From Acanthosepion pharaonis (lineage: Eukaryota > Mollusca > Cephalopoda > Sepiida > Sepiidae), in the NCBI GenBank assembly GCA_903632075.3, contig CAHIKZ030000060.1:1372501-1436500 (forward strand): DNA of 64,000 nucleotides, given 5' to 3'. A program made the translations under genes and the position numbers. The notes below the pieces were generated by a model, which was given only the letters and a program-made list of their open reading frames with translations, did no database searches and was not told where the DNA came from. Shown here one piece after another: positions 11,525 through 21,169 of this stretch. Numbering within the stretch: position 1 is the first letter of the stretch; each line of letters begins with the position of its first letter.

Positions 11525-11833
11525 ACACATATAAACTATCTGAAATTTTTACAAACAGACAAATATGAATGAAGATAAAAGGAAATCTTTTCTGTATAAA
11601 TGCATTTTGCTCCATCAGATACTTTATCAAGGTAAATGTCCATTTTTTATTTTGCAACATGTATTTATAACCAGAAAGTGGATGAAAATATTGTTAAGTT
11701 TAAAAAATATTAAACTTAAGAATGCGTTAAAATATTCATAAAATTAACCGTGTAAGTAAAGGTAAACTATGAAGTGATGTAATTTAATGCCTAATAAATC
11801 AAACTGAATACATATTGGTAACTTTTATTACCT

Positions 11834-11889
<56 letters not shown>

Positions 11890-11951
11890 CTTTTTTAGTC
11901 TAACTATTATTTTATTTTAATTTGATGAATTATTTTAATATTTATTTTGAA
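10986..11951. other. unannotated spacer with microsatellites
   Basis: No gene seen. Contains (CTAT)n merging into (TA)n at 11459-11521, another (TA)n at 11838-11887, and CA-rich stretches near 11370 and 11430. The stretch 10990-11340 is more complex but unrecognised. Confidence 0.6.
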
Positions 11952-12577
11952 CTAGCAGTAGAGCCCAGCGTTGCCCGGGGATGTAACAGTAAGAGATAGA
12001 TCAAGTATCGACCATCATAAAGACTGAAAAATAAAATTGACAAAGATTATTGTTTAAGGTTGACAGACACGCATGTCTTAATTAGTTTTTTTTTCTTTTT
12101 TTTACGAATTAGTCAAACCCAAACTCAAACAAAAACATTGTTATCAATCGTTATGAGTCTATCGATTGAATAGAATTTCATTTTTAAACAATTGTCTTGT
12201 AAATGGAATTTTGAAAGCATTCTGAATGTAAAAATAAAGAAAAATGTGTGTAAGACAATAAGAAACACTACCTGCCAAAAAGTGAAGTTTTGTTGAAATC
12301 GGTTGAAAAATGTAGGAAATCCGATCCCATATATAAATGAACACGCACACACACACACAACCTGGGTTTTATAAGTATAACTCGATATGAGTTGTCCCCC
12401 TTTCATTATGGCGACAGAATCGTGTTTTATCGTGTTTTCAAATTGATTTCATGCAAAATAATTGTGTTTTTCCAATTTTTGGCGCTGTCAGAACCACTGC
12501 AAGGTAATTTTACGCAGTCCTGTGAAGTTTTGTTGAAATCGGTTGAAAAATGTAGGAAATCCGATCCAATATATAAA

Positions 12578-12629
<52 letters not shown>

Positions 12630-12647
12630 GTTTTCTAATAAGTAAGA
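11952..12647 (-). mobile_element. non-autonomous Helitron, family 1, inverted copy
   Basis: Mirror image of the 9733 element. On the minus strand it starts TCTTACTTATTAGAAAACGC (GA at 12646-12647 on the plus strand, then T 12648) and ends at CTAG (11952-11955) with A 11951 beside it. The 3' hairpin is slightly decayed (CCCGGGCAACGCTGGGC). It has the same double-head layout and a (TG)n run at 12580-12626 (minus strand). About 1.5 kb separates it from its inverted partner. Confidence 0.85.
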
Positions 12648-12879
12648 TAATACAATGTCTTCAGTTTTCTTTTTTTTTTTCTAATATTTAAAAATATTTA
12701 TAAAGATGTATATTGGTTTTGGAAAGGAGTATTTCTTTTAGGAAAGAAGATTAATATCTTTATTCGTATTGTCTTTTTATATATACAGGATATGATAGTT
12801 AAATTTTCGCTATTTTATATTTTTAATTTCATACCTGGACTTTGTGTGTTTTTGGTTTTGTTGACTGCACAGTATAGTA

Positions 12880-13525
12880 GGGTCAGTTGGGCACCATCTG
12901 TGAGAAAAAGAGCAACATGATACAATTTACTCTGCCAGAAATTTAGAAACGGCATGCTGTACTGCTTGGCATTTCACACTGGAAGATCCAATACAAATAT
13001 GTCAGAGTGTTTGACTGTCAATCTGAGGAGAGTGCAGAGAATTTGGAAAAAGTTGGGTGAGTCTAATGGATGATTACAAAGGTATGGCAGCTCAGAAAAT
13101 TCACTCTAATCATTCTGATAATAAAAGAAGTCCTGCATTTGCTGGTGAGGGCTTCAGAGTCAACATGGAGGCCTACATCAAGTGCGGAGGTATTGCTACC
13201 TTTATTCAAGAGAGTGAATGCTGGAAGACCTTATGTCAGGCAACAGGACTCTGCACCTTGCCACACAAGCAGGAGAACATAGTCATGGTTGTCAGGCAAT
13301 TTCTGAGACCTCATCACCTCTTATGTCTGGCCACCTAATTCCACAGACTGCAACCCCCCTTTATTATGTGTGGCATTTGTGCAAGAGACTCCTTGTAACA
13401 CTAAAGATGAAATGAAGGAAAGGATTATGGCAGTATTTACCAACTAAAACAAGGAGATCATCCAGTAGAATAGCAGGAGATTTTGTTTATCTAGAGGCCA
13501 TGGTTGAAGCCAATGGTAATTTTAT
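12880..13525 (+). pseudogene. mariner/Tc1-type transposase, internally deleted
   Basis: Broken transposase of another Tc1/mariner family. The N-terminal part (around 13020-13130) reads as a helix-turn-helix tail, with VQRIWKKLG-like text, then DDYKGMAAQKIHSNHSDNKR. It jumps directly into the catalytic C-terminus: FRVNMEAYIKC, then the second catalytic block QQDSAPCHTSRRT (about 13240-13280, partly in another frame) and the third, PNSTDCNPPLYYVWHL (13335-13375). It ends with VVEANGNF (13500). The first catalytic Asp region is deleted and at least three frameshifts are needed. No TIRs were identified. A second partial echo of the QQDS-downstream segment appears at 13630-13665, indicating local rearrangement. 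Confidence 0.75.
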
Positions 13526-13685
13526 TAAATAAATGTACTTTTTAGTATTTAAGGATATTTTTGTGTAATTATGGTCAATGTATCTGTTAAAATGAGATGT
13601 CAGTGTTATTTTCAAGTTTGCGTATTTTATCCACACAAGCAGAACACAGTCATGGGTGTCAGACAATTTATATTCCCAATATATA

Positions 13686-14245
13686 TTACCAAAAATTCAG
13701 AACTACATAAGATTTTTAACAAAAACACAATTAAATTAAGCTACAGCTGCACTACTAATTTAAAAACAATAATAAATAGACAAAACACCAGATATTTTAG
13801 AACTAATGTGCAACAAAATATAGTTAACACTAATAATTTAAGCAACTGTAGAAATAAGAATACATATTCATTGAATAGATCTTGATGCAGTCATCTATAA
13901 TGCAGAAGTTATAGACATTAATAGTCAGAATAAAATGTACACAGGATGTACTGAAGGTTCTTTTAAATGAAAGTATATTCATAGGTCGTCATTTAAGCTA
14001 GTAAGTCTTAGGAGTTCTACCAAACTAGCTAATTATGTGTGGAATTTAAAAGAAGAAAACAGCAGGGATCTGATTGTAAGATGCACAAATTTTAAATATA
14101 TGAAGCCTTATAGCAACCACAATAAAATTTGCAACCTTTGCAAACAGGAAAAATTAGCAATAATGACATTTCCAGATCCCCAAAAACATTTGAACCAGAG
14201 ATCCAATGTCATGAGCCGCTGCATACATACAAAAATTCCTATTAA
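13686..14245 (+). pseudogene. Penelope-like element, GIY-YIG endonuclease region
   Basis: Degraded C-terminal part of a Penelope-like retroelement protein. These elements pair a reverse transcriptase with a GIY-YIG nuclease that nicks the target. Readable blocks in order: [19 protein letters not shown] (13725-13780), a Cys/Asn-rich [11 protein letters not shown] finger-like piece (13845-13880), AVIYNAEVID (13890-13920, the GIY-equivalent), MYTGCTEGSFK (13937-13970, the YIG-equivalent), SSTKLANYVWNLKEENS (14010-14065) and NKICNLCKQEKLAI (14125-14165). At least two frameshifts and stops. No RT domain was found upstream. The downstream T/C-rich region to 14430 may be its 3' untranslated part. 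Confidence 0.7.
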
Positions 14246-14447
14246 GCTCATATGTAAGTATGTACATTTCTATTACCCACCCCCTCTGATATATTTATAA
14301 TACCCTTTCCTCCTTTTCCCCTTCTTCTTCTTTTTCTCCTTTTTCCTTTGCATCCCCCTCCCTCCATTCTATCATACCAAATGCTGTGCCTGAGGATATT
14401 GTAAGGTTGAAACCAAGGTAGTAAAATCAACTGATCTCCTAACTTTT

Positions 14448-14449
<2 letters not shown>

Positions 14450-14535
<86 letters not shown>
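14450..14535. repeat. (TA)n plus (GTTA)n microsatellite
   Basis: TA run of about 68 bp followed by five GTTA units. Confidence 0.95.
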
Positions 14536-14536
<1 letters not shown>

Positions 14537-14539
14537 TAT

Positions 14540-15280
14540 GAAAAACTAGGTAATCCGTATGGGTAAACCTAAGGAGGATAAAATCCAGAGAGCTCAATGT
14601 AAATTCAGAGCAAATAATTTAAATAATTTATTACCCCATATTAACTTAACTAAAATTTAAGTAAAAGAGATTACCTATCTAGAAACAGTCACGAGTTAAA
14701 TTCATGAACAAAATTCAAACGGATAGAGATGTCAACTTAATAATCAATAATAACATTTTTTAAAGAGATTAAAAAAAAGATTACTAGAAGTAAACTTATA
14801 TTTTAAAAAAAAATTTTATTCTTTTAATGTACTTTCTATGAATATTTTTCTAATCGACTATTTCATAGAAAATCCCCAAAATTTAAAAAAATTATATCAC
14901 TAACAAACATCAAATTAAATTATTTGTAGACAGTCTAGAGACATTCAAATTTATAATCTTTATGAACCCCCAAAATAACACTTTCAAAGTAAAGCAAAAA
15001 AACAGCATCTGCTTCTAGCACTTTTTTCCAAAAAGAAAATTAGTGACATCTTCTCTCATAACTTCCTTCCCTCTTTTTCTCTCTATGGGTTTTTTCTTCT
15101 CTACCCCTTCGATATCAATATATAACTTCCGTTAAGTTAACCGTTTAAATGTGTCAATATCTGCTAACTCACTCATGTCTTCTCTCTCCCCCTTCACATC
15201 CTCCCTTCGTTAGTTTACATATGTTTAATACGGCCCGTCAAAAATGTGTAAATTTTCTTTTCAGTTTTTGTTTGGAAGTA
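14540..15280. other. unrecognised AT-rich region, possibly Penelope-like 3' sequence
   Basis: No reliable gene. A plus-strand reading around 14560-14660 (AQCKFRANNLNNLLPHINLT) looks like decayed retroelement protein, but I cannot assign it. 15050-15200 is T/C-rich, like the region after the Penelope-like copy at 14250-14350. Confidence 0.35.
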
Positions 15281-15284
15281 AAGT

Positions 15285-15323
15285 CTGATGATCCGCAGTC
15301 CTTTTAAAAGGGCTGTGGTGAAA
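15285..15323 (+). ncRNA. hammerhead-like motif
   Basis: CTGATGA (15285-15291) and GAAA (15320-15323) enclose a 9-bp stem: CCGCAGTCC (15293-15301) pairs with GGGCTGTGG (15310-15318), with two G-U wobbles and an 8-nt loop. These are the conserved core strands and stem II of a hammerhead ribozyme. Against activity, the first stem II position is U-U rather than G-C, and stems I and III are short or unclear. Hammerhead motifs are known in Penelope-like elements, whose remnants surround this site. Confidence 0.35.
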
Positions 15324-15361
15324 TAATTTATGACATGGAACCTTAAAGAAGTCTGTTTTTA

Positions 15362-15363
15362 TT

Positions 15364-15423
<60 letters not shown>

Positions 15424-15614
15424 GATATTTTAAGACATTTTTATGTTTATACATTCTTTTTATAGTTACAAATATTTAAGCAAATGCTTTAACATTTACC
15501 GGCCTGAATGTCTGAGAAATTTTCATAGAAAATATTTGTCCTCCGACAGGAATCGAACCTGTATCCTATACGGAACCATCATATAGCCTGACGTGCTTTA
15601 ACCTATCAAGCCAT
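15362..15614 (-). mobile_element. SINE A, minus-strand copy
   Basis: Minus-strand SINE A with consensus B-box (plus GGAATCGAACC, 15549-15559) and near-consensus A-box TGGCTTGATAGG (plus 15602-15613, one mismatch). The GGTTCCGTATAGGATACA stretch is intact. The body runs to the (TA)n tail at 15366-15419. Upstream of its head (15620-15661) lies the same spacer sequence found between the inverted arms at 7.1 kb. Confidence 0.85.
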
Positions 15615-15734
15615 GGAGAATCGTTCGATTAGCAAGGTCACTTTTACTGCTTTTAAACTTCAATCTTCCATGAATCTCTCACGTACATTCATATCTATTC
15701 AAAGCGTATCCAAATGTAAACAAATGATGTCGCA

Positions 15735-15935
15735 CATTATGAATCGAACCTATATTGTCGGAGGACGAATATTTTCTATGATAATTTCTCGAACATTCAG
15801 GCCGGTAAATATTATTAATACTATTTATTATAAACCGAGCATTTACTTAAATATTTGTATCTATAAAAAGAATGTATAAACATAAAAATGTCTTAAAATA
15901 ATTGTTGGACTTTGTCCATTTCATAATAAAGTGAT
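15735..15935 (+). mobile_element. SINE A, plus-strand partner (decayed head)
   Basis: Starts in a decayed B-box region (GAATCGAACCTATATTGTCG), then follows the family body closely: GGAGGACGAATATTTTCTAT, AACATTCAGGCCGG, TTTGTATCTATAAAAAGAAT and TTGTTGGACTTTGTCC. It ends near a short TA tract. It points away from the minus copy ending at 15614, making a head-to-head pair of about 575 bp in total. Confidence 0.8.
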
Positions 15936-16308
15936 ATATATATAGTAATAAAAAATATATTCTTTGTTTTTTATTTCCTTGATATGTAGTAGCAGAATAA
16001 AATTTTTGGAATTCCCAAAATTTTGGGTTCTTCTGTAGCATTCATCAATGTTTAATACGGTGCAGTGTTTTTTAATTTGAGCTAAATTTCATATCCAATG
16101 GATGTTGATGACCCCAGTGTGAGAATCATCAATTCTTTGTTCCCACCAGCTGATAATGACTTTTATTTTCTCTTCCTCATTCTTTATTTGTCTCTTACTT
16201 CAGTCAGATGGCACCAACTATAAGAGCTCGGGGTGCAGGGCATGGTTTTCTTACTCTCTCTTTTTCTTAATTACAATTATATAATTACAACCGCAATTAA
16301 AAACTGTT

Positions 16309-16676
16309 ATGGAGATGATCAGAAACAAAAATACCCATCACGATAATAATTCTGAAGCAGGTATATATAAAATAAACCGTCACGACTGCTCTTCACAGTA
16401 CAATGGAGAAACTTGCAGAAATTTAATAAACATATCTATGAACACAAGAAGGATCTTATACACAACAATTTATACAAATGCATTAGTTATACATAGAAAA
16501 AAAGTCTATCACAATTTTGAACTAAAGAATGCCGCACTTATTAAAAGAATAAAATACTTAGAAGGTAAATTTTCGTGAGTGTCACTGTCGAATCTTATCA
16601 AAATAAAAATCTACACCCCAGATTTTTCCAACATCTCCATTCCTGAAAGAATTACTTCTTTCCGAAACCAATATAA
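16309..16676 (+). pseudogene. Penelope-like element GIY-YIG domain, 5' part (split by a Helitron)
   Basis: C-terminal GIY-YIG nuclease of a Penelope-like retroelement. AGIYKINRHDCSSQYNGETC (about residues 17-36) is the GIY...YIG core; the second motif reads YNG rather than YIG. It is followed by HRKKVYHNFELKNAALIKR and a KYLEGKFS block. A stop interrupts the frame at about 16578, after which the relic continues to FRNQYN at 16676. There it is cut by the Helitron, and the frame resumes at 17806. The same segment in another copy lies at 20139. Confidence 0.75.
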
Positions 16677-16697
16677 TCTTACTTATTATAAAACGCA

Positions 16698-16732
<35 letters not shown>

Positions 16733-17805
16733 TGTAACTTTTATATATTGGATCGGATTTTCTACATTTTTCAACAAAACTTCACAGGACTACATAAAAT
16801 TACCTTGTGGTGGTTCTAACAAAAATGGGAAAAATACAATTCTTTTTGCACAAAATCAATTTGAAAACACGATTAAGAGACATCGTGAAAATGGAAGGGG
16901 GAAAACTCACATCGGGTTGTTTGTGTGTGTGGGTTCCTTTAAATATGGGAGCGGATTTCCTATATTTTTCAGCCGATAAAACAAAACTTCACTTTTTTTT
17001 TGGCAGGTAGTGTTTCTTATTCTCTTGCACACTTTTGTCTTTATTTTTAATATTCAGAATGCTTTAAAAAATTCCATTTACAAGACAATTGTTTATAATA
17101 ATATTCTATTCAATCGGGAGACTCATAACGATTGAAAACAATGTTTTTGTTTGAGTTTTGGGTTTGACCAATTCGTAAAAAAAAAAAACAAAAAAAAAAA
17201 AACAATTAAGACATGCGTGTCCGTCAACCTTAAACAATAATCTAACGATCTCTACTGATTGTACGAATATAAACATCGGATAAATTCTTTATCTTTAGGG
17301 AAAGATAATGAAATCTAAACATACACAAGTCCTAACTAAAAATAATAACCGGAAACTACTTTAAATACATATGGTGTCCAATTTTTTTTACTGTATTCAA
17401 TAAGTAAAAATCATAAATTGTAAAACTAAAAGATTACAGAAAGGATACCTACATTTTTCAACCGATTTCAACAAAACTTCACTTTTTTTTGGCATGTAGT
17501 GTTTCTTATTGTCTTACACACTTTTTTCTTTATTTTTACATTCAGAATGATTTCAAAATTCCATTTACAAGACAATTGTTTATAATAAAATTCTATTCAA
17601 TCGGTAGAGACTCATAACGATTGAAAACAATGTTTTTGTTTGAGTTTGGGTTTGACCAATTCGTAAAAAAAATAATTAAGACATGCGTGTCCGTCAACCT
17701 TAAACAATAATCTTTATCAATTTTATTTTTCAGTCTTTATGATGGTGGATACTTGATCTATCTCTTACTGTTATATCCCCGGGCAACGCCGGGCTCTACT
17801 GCTAG
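16677..17805 (+). mobile_element. Helitron, family 1, nested in the Penelope-like element
   Basis: Starts TCTTACTTATTATAAAACGC after A 16676 and ends with the hairpin CCCCGGGCAACGCCGGGC (17777-17794) and CTAG (17802-17805) before T 17806. At 1129 bp it is longer than the other family members because the body (16985-17240) is present again at 17449-17760. Between them is a 200-bp segment (17246-17448) absent from the other copies. There is a (TG)n run at 16700-16731. No transposase is encoded. Confidence 0.88.
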
Positions 17806-17900
17806 TTGATTATAAAAATGTTAAAAATTTAAAAGAAAAGGTTAAATTCATTGCTCTACACAATAAATTGAGCAAACTTACAGAAATTTAAAAAATGTAT
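17806..17900 (+). pseudogene. Penelope-like element, 3' part after the Helitron
   Basis: Reads DYKNVKNLKEKVKFIALHNK onward, directly continuing the FRNQYN sequence that stops at 16676. This is the displaced end of the same relic. Confidence 0.7.
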
Positions 17901-17907
17901 CTATGAA

Positions 17908-18200
17908 CCTTTTGTGGGTTAGCCAATATGTATCGGTGACAAATACAATTTAAACTGACCCTCTAATATTTTTACTAAATCAAATGCAACAAAGACAACA
18001 ACAGCAAGATTAATAATCAAACAGGCAGATTATTTGTTTTAAGAGAAAATATTTTTATATAACAACAAGTACACATGATAGAATATAGTTGTTTAAAACA
18101 CCTTAGAGTTTTTGGTTGTGTGATCAAGAGTAATATAAAAGGTGTTATGCTACAGATCTGGTAAGGAATTAGTTTATGTTTTATATATTTTGTATATTTT
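17908..18200 (+). repeat. direct repeat, upstream copy (candidate LTR start)
   Basis: TGTGGGTTAGCC...GATCTGGTAA at 17912-18165 is repeated with few differences at 18483-18723. Copies are about 570 bp apart. Shared words include ACAAGTACACATGATA and GGTTGTGTGATCAAG. The upstream copy is truncated and joins PLE sequence. Confidence 0.6.
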
Positions 18201-18479
18201 GGTATAATTGTCATTTAAGGAAAGTCCATATAAAAATGAACTTTGTTCCTTTTTCAGTAGGAAAACTTGAGTGTCTACTAATATAAAATACCCTTAAATT
18301 CTACTACATAGTCCTTAAAGTTTTCTCAATTGCATTGCTTTGTTGTGTACATGCTGTTGGTATTCCAACGGCTTTGCCAAACTTTGTATTTTAATCTTCT
18401 GCGAATTCATGTCTATGATTTATGTTTGTCTATCTCATGAAGATTCTGTTCTTCCTGACATTTTTTTACGCATATCATT

Positions 18480-19060
18480 GTAGTGGGTTAGCCTATCTGT
18501 ATCAGTGACAAAATACAAATTGACCCTCTACTATTTTTACTGAATCAAATTCAACAAAGACAACATAAAGTCAAATAATCAAATAGGCAGATATTTGTTT
18601 TAACAGAAAATATTTTTACATAATAACAAGTACACATGATATAATAAAGTTGTTTAAAACCCCCTCAGAGGTCTTGGTTGTGTGATCAAGGGTAATATAA
18701 ATGGTGTTATGCTATAGATCTGGTAAAGAATTAAACAGTTTATGTTGATGGTGAAATTGAATGAAATAGATTGCATGACTTATTGTAGAGTTGTCTTGCT
18801 TCGACTGATATAGTTACAATTTCCTTTATGATGTGGAATAATCCACGTTACCTTTTCACCCCTTTGCAGAACAATCCATTCTTACACCCACACACCTGTT
18901 ATCCAATCAAAACACTCAATTTCTCATTGGCTAACAGCCTTAAAAACTAAGTATGAACGTGAAAAATGCCTTTTTGGCTCAAATGTGTTTGAGCCTACTT
19001 TTCCTTTCCAGAGCCTATAAAAGAAAGCAATTCGAACCAACTTACCAGTCAGAATTCCAC
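18480..19060 (+). promoter_or_regulatory. candidate LTR-type Pol II promoter
   Basis: The second direct-repeat copy (18483-18745) runs into a promoter-like segment: a CCAAT box (18903-18907), an inverted CCAAT (ATTGG, 18926-18930) and a TATAAAAG box (19016-19023). About 30 bp downstream is an initiator-like TCAGAATTCC (near 19049). The repeat begins TGTGGG, compatible with an LTR edge. No matching downstream LTR, primer binding site or gag-pol frame was recognised, so a solo or decayed LTR is the best guess; a host promoter is possible but no gene follows. Confidence 0.4.
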
Positions 19061-20120
19061 ACTCAGAGAGATGCCAACCAATTCCACGCCAGTTTAAACT
19101 TTTGACTTTCCCGCACGAATTAACCTCTGACTCAACAACCTTTTGGCATACTCAATCTCTCTTTTAAACAAACTTCTCAAAAATTCATTTACTTTACTTG
19201 AGAAAGTGAAATATATATTCACTACATATTAGTAACAGTAACAAACAAAACTTTTAACAATTAACAGTTCAAGGTACGCAACTTCGTACAACTTAAGAAT
19301 ATTTTACATAACACTCGTATACACACACTAACATTTGAACTGTAAAATCGAACACTTTTGTATGTTGAACAGCAAACTGTTTAATTCTTATAACAAATAA
19401 TCAAAACACGGATTTAAGCATTCAAACATACTCAACAACAAACTACATGTCTTATTCCATCAACATACAACAAATCACCAATTCATAACTCATTTGTATA
19501 TATTTAAATTGTATATAAATTACCGTATTGTTATGTATTTTACTTGTCTTTGTTTTTAACTCTGCTTTGCATGACCTGTTCTAAATATTCGTTTATTATT
19601 TGTTGTGGATGAATGTTAACGGACACGCCACCTAAAAATTCCTTCTGATTTAACCAAATACATTCACTAATCCCAAACAATGTTGTTAAGATATTAAGTG
19701 AATTGGTTTCTGGATTTCGTCTTCGTTGAATTGGTCACTAGACGAGATGTTAAAAAAAAATTGAATTCCACAAGCCAGGTTGATGTTAATAAAATTTAAC
19801 TTTTAGTGAGGAAGTTGGGTTTCATGTGATGAGTTGATTATTTTAAGGACTCATTAAGTCATGTTGAAGTTTCATATTTATGAATTTCTTGATCACCTGA
19901 GAGGACCGAGAGAATGTTTACCATTTTTTTGTGTGTGTTGAACTCTGAACAGGTCAGCTTGAGGTCAATCGTACAGACATAGGCAGAAACATGACATTAT
20001 TTATAGACCAATCAGAAAGCATTGTCTCGTACTGAACTCTGGAGCCGATTTTAATGGGTTCAGCACAAACTGAGAATACTTAGCTTTGATCTTCTTCAAA
20101 CAGGTTTAAAACAGAGAATG
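19061..20120. other. unannotated region
   Basis: AT-rich with many stops; no coding or RNA feature recognised. The first part could be LTR R-U5 sequence if the candidate promoter is real. Confidence 0.4.
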
Positions 20121-20138
20121 CAGAAATCTAATTCTACA

Positions 20139-20350
20139 AACTCAAAAGGGATCTTATTCACAACAATTTATCAAATACATTTGTTATACATAAAAATAAA
20201 TTCAACCACAACTTTGATCTTATACCACACTTATTAAAAAAGAAAATAACTTATTTAGATGGAAAATTCTCGAGAGTGCCATTATTGTATCTTATCAAAA
20301 TATAAATCTGTGCCCCAGAGTTTTTCAAATATCTCCATATCATATGCCAT
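20139..20350 (+). pseudogene. Penelope-like element C-terminal relic
   Basis: Second copy of the segment at 16.4-16.65 kb. In shifting frames it reads FVIHK, FNHNFDLIPHLLKKK, YLDGKFSRVP and APEFFKYLHI. The GIY-YIG core itself is missing, and frameshifts occur every 20-30 codons. Confidence 0.6.
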
Positions 20351-20482
20351 ATTAAAACATTAATTACATAAAAAATTTCAAGAACATCATTTATTCACTT
20401 TAATTTATTAAACTTTAAATTATGTTACTTAGCATCCTCTATAATTTACCTAATGAATATTGATCAGTGTGTGTGCATTATA

Positions 20483-20514
<32 letters not shown>

Positions 20515-20640
20515 GATAAATAGTCAATCCAAATCCACAAAATATCTGATCTTCAGAATGACATTACTTAATAGAATTTTCTAAATTACTGAGAAACTAT
20601 TACCTTATTGAGGTATACTTGTTTATTACTTTTGTTTTTT

Positions 20641-20644
20641 CATT

Positions 20645-20690
<46 letters not shown>

Positions 20691-20728
20691 CTGTGATAAA
20701 TAGACAGATAATGAACAGACTGTGATAT

Positions 20729-20764
<36 letters not shown>

Positions 20765-20935
20765 ACAGACTGAGAAATATAGATAACAAACAGTGATAGA
20801 TAGATAATGAACAGACTGAGAAAGATAGATAATGAACAGTGATAGATAGATAGATAGATAGATAGATAATGAACAGACTGTGATAGATAGATAAATAATG
20901 AGCAGTAATAGATAAATACATAAATACATAAGGAA
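20641..20935. repeat. (GATA)n-rich compound microsatellite
   Basis: GATA runs separated by ATGAACAGACTG-type spacers recurring every 40-80 bp, so a minisatellite carries the microsatellite. Long minus-strand frames here encode Tyr/Leu/Ser/Ile repeats and are not genes. Confidence 0.95.
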
Positions 20936-20947
20936 CAGACAGTGATA

Positions 20948-20951
20948 TATA

Positions 20952-21032
<81 letters not shown>

Positions 21033-21050
21033 TAAAAGAGAGAGAGAGTA
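20948..21050. repeat. (CT)n(TA)n(GA)n palindromic microsatellite
   Basis: (CT)n at 20951-20978, (TA)n at 20979-21013 and (GA)n at 21013-21032 form a near-perfect palindrome of about 85 bp, able to fold into one long hairpin or cruciform. Confidence 0.9.
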
Positions 21051-21169
21051 AGACAGATAGTTAATGAACAGGCTGAGATAGCTTGAAACAGTAGATATAG
21101 GAATGAAACAGTATAGTAACGTGAAATTAACTTTAGTCAGGAAAGTTAAACTGATAGTAACCAATCGTT

